64,000 nucleotides of DNA from Bostrychus sinensis. Lineage: Eukaryota; Chordata; Actinopteri; Gobiiformes; Eleotridae. Below, in pieces: positions 19,046 through 30,200 of the stretch; position 1 is the stretch's first letter; each line of letters begins with the position of its first letter. Below the pieces are notes generated by a model. That model searched no databases. It saw only the letters and a program-made list of their open reading frames with translations, and was not told where the DNA came from. Location of the stretch: positions 1,482,203-1,546,202 of the forward strand of contig CM036253.1 in assembly GCA_020698575.1 (NCBI GenBank), written 5' to 3'. A program made the translations under genes and the position numbers.

Positions 19046-19995
19046 AGATATTAGGGAGGATTTTTTTCGACTGCTGAGAAACCAGCGACTGTTTGTCCTT
19101 TTTTGAATAATGCGCATGCGTCAGGCCCCGCCCTTCACTGTTCCTTTCCAAGGAACTCCTCCACAGCGACGTGCACGAGCGTTGGAACACGAGTGTTTGT
19201 TTACAGCCGCATCAGCAGAGATTCACCTAAACCTAGACCTGCATTGTTTGTTTGCGTGACCTTTGACCTAGTTCCCCACACAGACCCAGTCACATGCACA
19301 GTCCCTAAATGTGAGCAAAAATATCTGTCCTCCTGCTGTTGGTAGCATTAGCAAACTGACGGTTGCTGTACAGTTGAAAAGGTTCAACAGATAAAAGAAA
19401 AAAGGCATTTTTTTCAAACGATAAGATAAACGTTACCTGTCCAGCAGAAACTTGGCGACCAATGCATCGTCTGAAGCCCTTTCTGTTCCTACAGCGCACG
19501 CCGTCCTTTTGAAGGAATCGCCAATAACTACACAGGTTTTATTCTGCTCTTCTACAGTTTTTCTCCTCCTCCTCTGGTTCACTTCAAAAACAGTTTTCCT
19601 TTTGTGACCTCCCGGTTCACGGTTTTCCTCAGCCATTGTGCTCTTTGAAGTCAGGCTGTCCCGGCTACGATGTTAACGCCGCTAACGCAGCGCTAACGCG
19701 GCGCTAATGCCGGGCTACATAAACATAGTGTATACGCATGCGCAAGCACAAGAACGCGCACTATCACTGAAACCAGGAAGATGAATGAATGAATGTCAAG
19801 TCCGTGGAACAATGGTTAACGTACTCATGATGAAAACGATTGGATGAGGTTTTTTAAGTCCCACAGAGTCCACAGTTTATTAATATTATTATTATATTTT
19901 CTAATACACCAATTTATAAGCCTTATACAGGGCAATGAAGGTAGTTTTAATAAATATTGCAAAAAATGAATTTATAAAGATCCTCCCTAATACCT
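19046..19995. mobile_element. TTAA-flanked TIR element (Kolobok/piggyBac-type target)
   Basis: The ends are agatattagggaggat (19046) and its near reverse complement atcctccctaatacct (ending 19995). TTAA sits immediately outside both (19042-19045 and 19996-19999). TTAA duplication is the signature of Kolobok and piggyBac transposases. Length is 950 bp. A minus-strand frame starting MAEENREPGGHKRKTVFEV may be the first exon of the parent element's protein. No catalytic domain remains, so it is non-autonomous here. Confidence 0.85.
19433..19636 (-). pseudogene. Putative transposon-encoded N-terminal exon remnant
   Basis: A 67-codon frame inside the TTAA element: basic stretch NQRRRRKTVEEQNKT, then GTERASDDALVAKFLLDR. 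The last part resembles the KTDAEVALFLLDR-type segment common in fish transposon-linked proteins. It ends at or near CAGGTAAC (a donor in minus orientation at about 19433). The match is from memory and the call is tentative. Confidence 0.4.
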
Positions 19996-19999
19996 TTAA

Positions 20000-20339
20000 G
20001 GGAAAAAATGGAAATTAGTGGATGGTGGCATAAAAAAAAGACCACAGCATGTTCTGGTCCCAAGCCTTGATAAATGTTGTTTGGGGCATATGGAGTAAAA
20101 TGTCAAATAATAAAGTACCATGTGAATAACTCACTGTGGAGACCCCTGGGAGAAGGAAAGGGAGCAGCAGAAAGAGACTTTTTCAGTATGTGGCCTTATC
20201 TCGCTCAGCTCAGTTCACAAACACAAAAATCCATCTTGTCCGACTTTCACAGAGTCTTCAGGAGAACTTCTGGTGTGGCAGTAGTGTTTTATGTGGTTGA
20301 GTATCAGGTTGGACTTGTATTGATACATTTTTTAACAAC
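20000..20339. other. Unassigned intergenic DNA
   Basis: No domain or element boundary was recognised. The segment continues past the hAT insertion at 20348-21047, whose target it formed. Confidence 0.5.
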
Positions 20340-20347
20340 GTGTCAAC

Positions 20348-21047
20348 TAGGGCTGGGTACTGAGACCTGGTATTATCATGGCACCGGTGCCACGTCATGG
20401 CGGTCCACTGGGACCAATAAGCTTCAGGCTCAGCTGTGCTCTTAATGGTACTGAGCAGTCGCAGTAAATACCATGTGGGCAAATACGTGCGTAAAATCTT
20501 TTCGCTCCTCTCATAAAAGACGAGACATCGTGGTTCCCTCAGCTGCTGCTGTCTGTGTGAGCGGAGCAGAGCGGGCTTAGCTGGCACACAGCAGTGCGCC
20601 GCGACCGCGCACAGACAGAGGGAGGAAAAAAAGTGGCTCAACCCTGCCAAAGTAGATGCCAACAGAAAGTTGTAGGCTAACGTTATGCTAGCAGCCCACA
20701 GGTGGAACCATAAGAACCAAATAAACCCAGTGTTTAACTTTGAGTGCCCTTGTAAATTTCTCTGAGACCATAAGCAACTTATGCATTTATTTAGCTTATA
20801 TAAAAAAGTTATACTCATTTTATATTTTTATTTGGATTTACATTAATAATATTTTAGAAACAACTTACAAACATAAAGTCGCCTGGGAATTGGGAGTGAA
20901 AAAATTTACAAAAAGGTTTAAAAACAGAGTAATTAATGTTATTTATTAGATTTTTGCTCAGAAAGTATCACCGTTAAAAGGCTGTATCGATAAGCAGTAT
21001 CAATAAAAATAGCAGTACCATTAAAATCTTAACAATACCCATTCCTA
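20348..21047. mobile_element. hAT-type MITE, exactly 700 bp, 8-bp duplication
   Basis: It begins tagggctgggtactgag and ends caatacccattccta (inverted). It is flanked by perfect 8-bp GTGTCAAC at 20340-20347 and 21048-21055. The interior has no transposase; the 20258-20818 frame is incidental. The target duplication and TIR support hAT firmly. Confidence 0.92.
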
Positions 21048-21280
21048 GTGTCAACATTATATGTGGCACTAAATCTACAAAGTTTGGTTAGTTGTTATGT
21101 AGAAGATACATTTGTGACTTTAATTCTACAAAAGGAACAACACGTTTAATCGATCATAATCACTGAGATGTTCACAAGGTTCATGCTTACTTTGGTGTGT
21201 TGTTTTTATTGTTCATATGTGACTTGGTGGTACTGTAGCACCCTCAAGGATTAGCATGGCACAAGGTGTAAGAAAAAAAC

Positions 21281-24200
21281 AGGGTTTTACTCTTGCTTTT
21301 TTTATTTTTTATTTTTTATTATTATTATTATTAACTTATACATTTTACACATAAATAACCAAAAAATAAATAATAATAATACAAGCAGCTATGACAATAA
21401 AGCAATAATGACAAACAAAACAAAAACGACAAAGGGGTAAACCATACAAATCATATACTTAAATGCTTAGAGAGGTTTTTTGTTTTTTTTACATTTTTCT
21501 GTTGGATTGAACATCTTGTCCCATCAAAAGGCAATATTCAAAGAGCTCAAAAGGTCCCCTTTAAAAAGGTCCATATATCTCTTGGAGAATGTTATTGCTT
21601 TTTTATTTTCCATTTTGTTTATGAGTGATATGTATCTGTCCATCTCAGTTATGAATTCTTGTATGCGTGGCGTTTTCCTTGCCCATTTACATTTATGAAT
21701 ATAATATTTTGCATGGATAATAAACTGATTAAGGATATATTTAATATTTTGATGAATAGTTTTGCTGCATCCAAACATAACATCTTTTTTTTTCAATTTC
21801 AATTTTATTTGATAGAGCGCGATTAAAAATTTGTTCTATTTCGCACCAAAGGTAGCGCGAATATACACAATCAAAAAACAGATGGCAAATTGTTTTGATG
21901 GTGTAATTGCAAAAAGTACAAAGTGGGTCAATATCCTTATTGAATTTATTTAAAAAACCTCTACACGGATATATTCTATGCATTATTTTGAATGAAACTT
22001 CCCGCAGTTTATTACCCATGCAATATTTGTAATTTAGCATAAATGATGTCTTCCAATTTATCTGATCAAACATGACATTCCAACGATATTTGGCTATGAC
22101 TGGTGATGTCCTTTGAGAGACATTCCTTAAATATTTATTATTACATTTCTTATTTGTGATATCTATACCGTTTAACAGAAGGCGAAGGTCACAGACTCAG
22201 CAGTAGTTGAGATTGGGAGCAGTGTAAGTAGACTCAGTGGTATAGCTTTAGTTACCAAAGTATATTCTTTTTCAGTTATTTCAAAAGAATTGTTTTTTTG
22301 TACGAATTCTTGGTATGTATACAATTTCCCGTAATTTTTCATAAGTTGTTGTACTCTTATAATGCCATTTTCATACCATCTCCGTATAAATAAACTTTTG
22401 CGATTATATTTGATATACTGGTTGTTCCATAGGAAACATTTGTGTGGAGAAAAGTTGTGTTTATACACATCAATCCATAACACTAACATTTGTTTGTAAA
22501 AGTGTGATAATTTTAAAGGTAGGTTTGAAATATGAAAATTACACTTTAGTAAAAACCTGAGTCCTCCCACTTTCTCAAATATAAGATTAGGAATATAGTA
22601 CCAGAGCTTATCATTATTTAACAGATAATTCTTAATCCATTTAATTTTCAAGGTGGTATTACAAGTTCCAAAACTAATCATCCCCAGACCTCCTTCATCA
22701 GTTGAGTTACACAATATCCCTTTGTTTAAATAATGTTGTTTGTTCTTCCATACAAAGTTAAACAATTCTTTGTCGATACATTTCGTTATAGCTTTTGGAA
22801 CATCCAATACCACTGCTGGGTAAATGAGCCGTGACAAACCTTCACCTTTTTGCCAAAAGATTGCGTCCATATATTGACAGATCTCTGGATAACCAGATAT
22901 TAAACCGATTTTTAATTTTACTTAGTAATGGTTCAAAGTTAATCTCTGCCCGTTGTTGAGGATTTTTACACACCTTGATACCCAAATATGTTACTGATTC
23001 TTTCACTGGAATACCATGTAGTTTGGTACCTTCTGCCATAACTTCTTTAAGCAGAAGTATCTCACATTTATTAATATTAATAGTCATTCCTGATACATCT
23101 GCAAAGGCTTGAAGACATTTAATAGCTTTTGGTATTTGATCTTTATTTTTCAAAAATAACATGGTATCATCGGCAAGTTGACTACATTTGATTTCATTTT
23201 TTCCAATCGATATTCCTTTGAAATTATTTTGATTAATATGAAGGCAAAGCGCTTGCATAACAATCAAAAACAGATATGGTGCTACAGGGTCACCCTGCTT
23301 TATTCCTCTATTGATGTCAAACCTTCCAGATGTACCATTGAAAAGTTTCACGGAACTATTGCAGTTGGTATACATGACTTTAATAACCTGAATAAATTTC
23401 GTACCAAACCCAAAAAATTCAAGTAACTCAAAAATGAATTTATGCTCAACTGTATCAAATGCCTTATAAAAATCAATAAAAAATATCAATGGGTTGTCAT
23501 CAAGCAAATCACTGTAATCAATGAGGTCTAAAGCTAGACGAATATTATTACTTATATGTCTATTTTTCATAAATCCTGATTGACAGTCATCTATAATTTC
23601 GTGAAGGCATGTTTTTAACTGTTGTGCATATAACAGTGCTAAGAGCTTGGCATCATTGTTTATTAATGTTATGGGTCTCCAGTTATCAAGTTGTGAACAG
23701 TCCTTGTTTGGCTTGGGTATCAAAGTAATGAGTCCATGTGACAAAGATGGAGGGAGTATCCCTTTCACAAAAGCTTCATTATAAACAGCAAGCAAAAATA
23801 CTGCAACAAGATCTTTAAACTCTTTATAAAATTCTCCTGTCAAGCCATCGTTCCCTGGAGCCTTATTATCTTTCAATTTATCAATACTAGATTTTATTTC
23901 ATCAATATGCATTTCTAAATCACATATTCTCTTTGAATTATCACTTATAAATTTTGCATTTGATTTTATTTGCCCCAGGAAAAGAGTTGATTGCTCTATA
24001 TTAGATCTTGCACAGTATAATTTTCCATAATAATCAGTAACATAAGATGATAAAATTTTTGGGTCATCTGACATTGTGCCATTTATATTAAGTTTTGTGA
24101 TTGAGGAGAGAGTACCATTTCTTTTCTCTAAATTATAAAAATATTTAGTATTTTTCTCCCCTTCCTCCATCCATTTTTGTCTGGACCTAACAAAAGCCCC

Positions 24201-25297
24201 TTTAGCTTTGTGTTCATACATTTGGTCTAATTCCAATTGCAATTTAAGTATATTATTTTTTTCATCATATGAGAGCTTATCCTTCTCATAGAAACTGATA
24301 ATACTTTTAAGAATAGCTTCTTCTTTACATTTTCTCTCTTTTGCAATTTCCTTTCCTCTTTCAATTGCTGAGGTACGTATTTGAAATTTTGCATATTCCC
24401 AATATGTGCCATAGGCATTACTTTCCTTAGCCTTATCCATATTTTCTGTTAATATCACTAAAATTTCATGCCTAAGAGTTTCATCTTTTAGTAATGAATT
24501 GTTTAATTTCCAATAACTACTAACATATCTATTTGTTTGTGCACTGCTCACTAAATTAATATGTAAATAAATAACCTTGTGATCAGTTAACACAGAAGGC
24601 TCTATACTTACATCTACAACATATTTATCCAGCTCACTAGAGATCAGCCAGTAATCTAATCGAGACTGATAAGATAAGTTTTTATTTGACCACGTAAAAC
24701 AACTTTTATCAGGATTCCTCATTCGCCAAATATCTATGCAATTTAATGATGTGCACAGAAATTTTGCCTCACCAGCGGTCCCTAGTGGTCTTGGAGGAAA
24801 ACAATCGATTGTTGGGTCATTAATTGCATTCCAATCTCCACCTAGAATAAGTTTTGAATTAAAAAAAGTATTACTCAAGGTTTTTATTTCTTGTTCAATC
24901 TGTCTGAAAAGATCAACTATTCTTTCGGCTATTATTGTGACCATAAATATTGGACAAAATAAACACATTTTGGTAAACTTCACTAACTAATATTATCCAT
25001 CTTCCATGTTCATCAATAACAGTTTTTAACACTTTTCCATTAATGCCTCCTCTGAGAATGGCTACACCAGCTGATTGATTACTTCCATAAGATATCCATA
25101 AATCATTGCCCCACTGGCTTTTCCAAAATTTAAGATCATCTACCACAGCATGTGTCTCCTGTAAAAAAATAAAGTCTGCCTTATGTTTTTTACAATAAAG
25201 AAAAATAGCCTTCCTCTTCAAAGCATCTCTAATTCCCCTAACATTTATAGAACATAAAGAAAAAGACATAAATAAAATTAGGGTTTTACTCTTGCTT
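21281..25297 (-). mobile_element. L1-clade LINE, 5'-truncated, with 18-bp target duplication
   Basis: An 18-bp agggttttactcttgctt stands at 21281-21298 and again at 25280-25297, bounding a minus-strand insertion of 3981 bp. The 3' end (left side) carries a TAA/AAAAAT-rich tail, 21299-21345. The 5' end (25279) lies only 10 nt before the ORF2 start codon at 25269, so ORF1 and the 5' UTR are missing. The duplication, tail and truncation are the marks of target-primed reverse transcription. Confidence 0.95.
21524..25269 (-). pseudogene. L1-type ORF2 (endonuclease-reverse transcriptase), frameshifted
   Basis: Read on the minus strand from ATG 25269. An APE-type endonuclease opens MSFSLCSINVRGIRDALKRK with FLQETHAV and GGDWNAI. 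The reverse transcriptase has PGNDGLTGEFYKEF, GLITLIPKPNKD, FIDFYKAFDTVEH, RGIKQGDPVAPYLF and QLADDTMLF (about 23150-23900). The C-terminal part has a Cys-rich motif CTFCNY...HLFFDC near 21900. Frames break at about 24945, 22855, 22075-22190 and at a T-run near 21785, so the protein cannot be made whole. The RT core itself is uninterrupted for over 700 codons, so the insertion is fairly young. L1-clade placement rests on APE plus the LADDT wording. Confidence 0.93.
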
Positions 25298-25780
25298 CTT
25301 GACAACCTGTGAGAACTGGTTATAGGAAAATACAATGAAACATGTATAAAAATACATGTTGTCCTTTGTCTCTAAATAAATAAAATACACAAACCTCATG
25401 AGCTGACATCCACAAGGAGCTAAAAATTCTCCTCCTGTCTCAGTTTGTCCTCTTCTTTCTTCCCTTTACCTTGTCTCTTTGTTTTTAATTCGTTGTTGTA
25501 TTATTTATTTGTAAATGTGTAATTATTCTCGCTCGCTCATCGTTCATGGGCGAGCGTCAGCTGCCTGAGTGCACGAGTAATTAGTCTCAGGTGTAATGCT
25601 AATTAGAGGTGGGAAAAATAATTTTCCCAATGCAGTGATTGTTTCTTTAGCTGTAGCATACACAATTTTAAAGTAGTAATTTTAACACAGTAACATTAGC
25701 AAACTTGTACAATTCTGTCCTTAAAATGACTTACTTACTTAGGTTACTTAGGTGCTTTCTGGTCGCAGGCCCTGTGGCCT
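25298..25780. other. Unassigned intergenic DNA
   Basis: AT-rich. The left part continues the sequence interrupted by the L1 insertion. No coding signal. Confidence 0.5.
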
Positions 25781-25978
25781 CTATGACCAGATCTTGAGCT
25801 GAACTTCATACTTCATAATGTTTGTGATTTGTGACATACTGGGTTCGGGGTAACTAAAGGAGTTATCTTCCCAGTTAAAGTAGCATGGGTGGTGTTTCCA
25901 GAGTTGATCAAGTCGTGATTTGAAGCTGTTCAGACTTAGAGCAGTTACAACAGAGGCTGGCAGGGCATTCCATGTATT
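25781..25978 (-). pseudogene. LINE ORF C-terminal remnant
   Basis: The minus strand is open for 66 codons from about 25978 to the stop at 25781-25783: NTWNALPASVVTALSLNSFK, then SRLDQLWKHHPCYFNW. The WNxLPxxVVxAxSLNxFKxxLDxxW pattern is the familiar C-terminal end of jockey/CR1/Rex-type LINE polyproteins. Nothing upstream remains. Confidence 0.85.
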
Positions 25979-26450
25979 TACATCCTATTGCTAAAAAACC
26001 TTTGTCTCATACTGGTTACTGTGACGGGCGCCATTCAATGTCCTAAAGGGTACGTTTTTGGTGACTACTATGCGCTTCCGTATGTCTGTTACTGGTTAAT
26101 ACAAATAAAGCAAGTTTTTAGACAAATTGAACACTTTTTTATTATTATTATTAGCCACCATGCTACTATTAATAATTAACAACACTTTTTATAGGAGTCT
26201 ATGGGAGTTTTTATTATTTATTAATTTTTCTTTTTTCACTTTTTACTATTTCAGAGCGAGGCTTTGTATTATGGGTTGAATAATTAAAATGTGAAATTCT
26301 GAAATGTAAAAAAAAATTCCATTGTTTTATCTTTAGCTTTTTTTCATTCACACGATAAATATTTATCGTGTGAATAATAATAATTTATTTTTCATAAACG
26401 CCTGTATTTTGCCTTTGAGTTTGTCCTTGTGGTGGCAGTGTAAACACTCT
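25979..26450. other. Unassigned intergenic DNA with a 30-bp palindrome
   Basis: AT-rich. It holds a perfect 30-bp palindrome at 26346-26375 (left half attcacacgataaat) and otherwise nothing I recognise. Confidence 0.6.
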
Positions 26451-26538
26451 TCACTCTGTGTTCAACGCGAAGAAGAAGAAAAAGCTAAAGCTAAACCGAG
26501 CAACTAGCTTTCCTCTAAACGAGCACAAAACTTCACAG
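26450..26538 (+). other. sgf29: Candidate sgf29 5' UTR exon
   Basis: A purine-rich segment ends at CTTCACAG|GTGGGTG (donor 26539), 711 bp before the acceptor of the first coding exon at 27250. It has no long frame, as expected of a leader. The upstream limit is a guess. Confidence 0.45.
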
Positions 26539-27257
26539 GTGGGTGTAAAATTCATACTTTTAACACATCTCTAAGCACGAGCTAACATTTTGTCCAAACA
26601 GCCGCTGAATGCATTAATTTTATAGCGGTTATTTGTGTTTAAAAAGTGAAGAAATATCCAATGTTGTGCTGCGGAGCCTGGTAGCATTAGCCACATGAGC
26701 TAATCGATTCCATAAAAGTAAAACAACACAACGCAATCCGTGCACTTAACAGTTTTAAAAAAACATTTACTCAACTCCTGGTGGAAATGTGGAGCTTGTC
26801 TTTAAGGAACACGAGCATTTATTTTTTAGCACAAATCGCGTTTTAGACCGAAACCAAGTTGTTTCTTCCAGTCTACGAACTACATTAACAAAAGTGCTTG
26901 TCCTTAGAAATTTAAGCTAAACAATGTAAATTTTATCTGTAAAGAAAAATATGAGTACAAATTTAATCCAGTTTCAATTCGGCTTTATCCCGTTTAAACT
27001 TCTAACCTTGTGTGCTAATATAATGTTGTACTTTTGTTTGGTATATATTACGTTTTACTGCGCTTCTTACTTTAAAACGACTGAATTTTCAATGAGGTTT
27101 TGTCCCAACGAACTGGATGTTGTTATTCACGCTTCATTGTTGAAAGTTAAAATAATCTTGTTTGTATACATGGTTAGAATAAGGAAATAATTCTGAAAAG
27201 ATCTCCTTAAAATTATATTTTATCTCAGGATTACGTGTGTTGTTCACAGAGAAGACG

Positions 27258-30200
27258 ATGTCTGCGGATCCAAAGATTGTAGAGCTGCTGTCAGAGCTCC
27301 ACCAGCTCATCAAACAAACTCAGGTAAGTCCTGGTTTAGCCTCAGGTTAGTCCAGAGGACTGTACTACGAAGCTGGTTGGACAGAGCCAGGCTTTATGTG
27401 AGCGAGCTTCCCAAAGCCTGAACCTCTGCTCTGAGATAACGAGGATCATGAAGGTGGTTCTCAGCAGAATTTGTGAAACCGAGGTTTGATCTTCAGCGTC
27501 TGTGTGCGCTCCCGGGAAAGGGGAGTGTGCTGCATCATTTTACGCTTTTTATGCACAGAAAGGACTGTCTGTGAATCTCAGATAAAAAGATAATCATTAA
27601 AAACGTTTTTAAGAGCTGTCCGTCCCCCGGTGGACTCTGCGCCTCGGTCTGAGCCTCAGTAAGTCCAAAGCTCGTCTACACACTTGTATTTTATTGTGAT
27701 CAAATACAGTAAAAAGTGTTAAACTCGAAGGGTTTAGTCACTCCTTAAACTCAGTCTGTAGCGCTGGTCAGTAAAACATTTAGACAAAAGGAGCAGATCA
27801 AAGCCCAAACTTGTGAATAAAACCTGGTCAGGACCAGTTTAGCTGTGCTGCGTATGTTTCTGCAGAGATCTAACCAGGCTGGAAAGTGAGCCTCCTTCAT
27901 GACACCGATAATCCTGGGTTTAGGTTCGACTCACCGAGCTTAACCAGAAACCTCGCTTCATAGTACAGCCTTGGTTTAGTTTTTGTTAAGACCTGATTTA
28001 GCCTCAGCTTAGTCAGATTTAGTCCTGGTTCAGACCTGGTTTAGCCTTTGTTTAGTCCCGATTTATCCTCAGTTGAGTCCTATTTTAGTACCTGGTTTAG
28101 TCCTGGTTTAGTCCTAGTGTGGCCCCTGTTTAGTCCCTGGTTTGGTCTTGACCAGTAACTTTAGTGTTTAACCCTTGTTTCTGACTCGTCTCTGTCTCAG
28201 GAGGAGAGATCCCGCAGTGAACACAACCTGCTGAACATTCAGAAGACCCACGAGCGAATGCAGACGGAGAACAAGAGTACGGCCCTTTAGCTCAGAGCAG
28301 TCGGACTCGGGGAGGAGCGAGAGCCGGACTAATCTAACGGGTTTTTCTGTTCCAGCGTCGCCGTACTACAGAACCAAGCTCAGAGGCCTCTACACCACGG
28401 CCAAGGCAGACGCAGAGGCCGAGTGCAGGTCAGTGGGACAGACGGAGACGGTTACACGCAGAACTACACAGACCATGATCCTTTGCTCTGTGTCAGCGCA
28501 AGCAACAACAACATGGCTCAGTGTTTTTAGTTAAATCCAGGGTTTCTGCAGGGTTCAGCAAGAGTTTTTTTAGACCTTTTTAAGACCATTGTTCAAGAAA
28601 AATTAAGATCTATTTCATACGCACGCCATTTGCAACGATGAGCGCCGCAAAACATTTTGGTCTTGGTAAGAGAAGATCTCGTATCAGCGACGGTGCTTTG
28701 AGCATTTCAGTGGGCAGGTAGTTGCATCAAATGTATGTGGCATATTTAAGACCTAATACTCCCCATCTCTACAAATTTAAGACTTTTTAAGGCTTTCCAA
28801 GACCCTACAGAAACCCTGTAAATCTGTGTAAACTGACCCCACAGTGTCCAGCAGAAGAGGGGTGTGAGCAGGAGCACAGCAGTGAGCTCTCTGCCTCTGT
28901 GCTGACGCCTGAGCAGTGCTGTTGATTTAAAAGAGGCTCATGGCACCTGTTTGAGGTTTGAGCTGCTGTTTAAAGATAAAAACGATAATTATTGCACTGG
29001 CAGGGCATTTAATACATTTTGTAGTCATGAGCATTTTCATACAACTGTGAGCTTCTTCACAATATCACAATAAATACCATGAGGTTAATACTGTGATAAT
29101 AAAACTGTACCATGAGACTCGGATACCGTCACATCTCTAAAAAACATTTGTCTTGAAGAATCTCAGTAATCTCTGCTGTAAAATCACGTCTGTTCTCTCT
29201 TTTTTTTTTTTTTATTAAAGTATTCTACGACACGCTTTGGACAAAATCGCAGAAATCAAGTCGTTAATGGAGGAGCGACGGATCGGTAAGGATCTGAAAT
29301 GAGTTTTAAACCTGGTTTAGTCCTGGTTTAGCCTTGGTTTAGACCTGCTTTAGACCTGCTTTAGACCTGCTTTAGACCTGCTTTAGACCTGCTTTAGACC
29401 TGGTTTAGACCTGGTTTAGACCTGGTTTAGTCCTGGTTCAGTCCTGCTTTAGACCTGCTTTAGACCTGCTTTAGACCTGCTTTAGACCTGCTTTAGACCT
29501 GGTTTAGTCCTGGTTTAGACCTGCATTAGACCTGGTTTAGCCCTAGTTTACTCCTGGTTTAGACCTGGTTTAGACCTGGTTTAGTCCTGGTTTAGACCTG
29601 GTGTGGTTCTTGTGTTTCAGCGGCGAAGATGGCCGGTGTGTACAGTGACAGCGATCCTCCGAGGAAAACGATGCGCCGCGGCGTCCTCATGACGCTCCTG
29701 CAGCAGTCGGCCATGACGCTTCCGCTGTGGATCGGAAAACCCGGAGAGAGGTCAGTCCTGGGCCAGGTCCTGGGCCAGGTCCTGGGCCAGGTCCTGGGCC
29801 AGGTCCTGGGCCAGGTCCTGGGCCAGGTCCTGGGCCAGGTCCTGGGCCAGGGCTTGGGTCTAAAATGTAAAAATATGGAGTCAGGCTCTGAAATGAATGC
29901 ATGAAATAAAAGCATTCTATTCTGTCACATGTAGTAGTTAGTCCTGGCTTAGTCCTGGCTTAGTCCTGGCTTAGTCCTGGCTTAGTCTTGGTTTAGCCTT
30001 GGCTTGAAGTGGTTGCAGGGTGAATAAAGCCCCCTGCTGCGCCCCCTAGTGTATGTTAGTGGGAAAAACAGCCTTGTGGAGAGAAAAATGAGAACTAAAC
30101 AGAAGAAATGAGAAAAGTTGCATAGTTCTGCTATAAGGCTCTTAAATGAAGCACTTCATTCTCTGTCTGCATGTCCTGGTTTAGTCCTGGTTTAGTCCTG

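Noticed and set aside
21281..25297. Functional autonomous LINE
   Set aside because: ORF1 and the 5' region are missing and ORF2 has at least four frame breaks.
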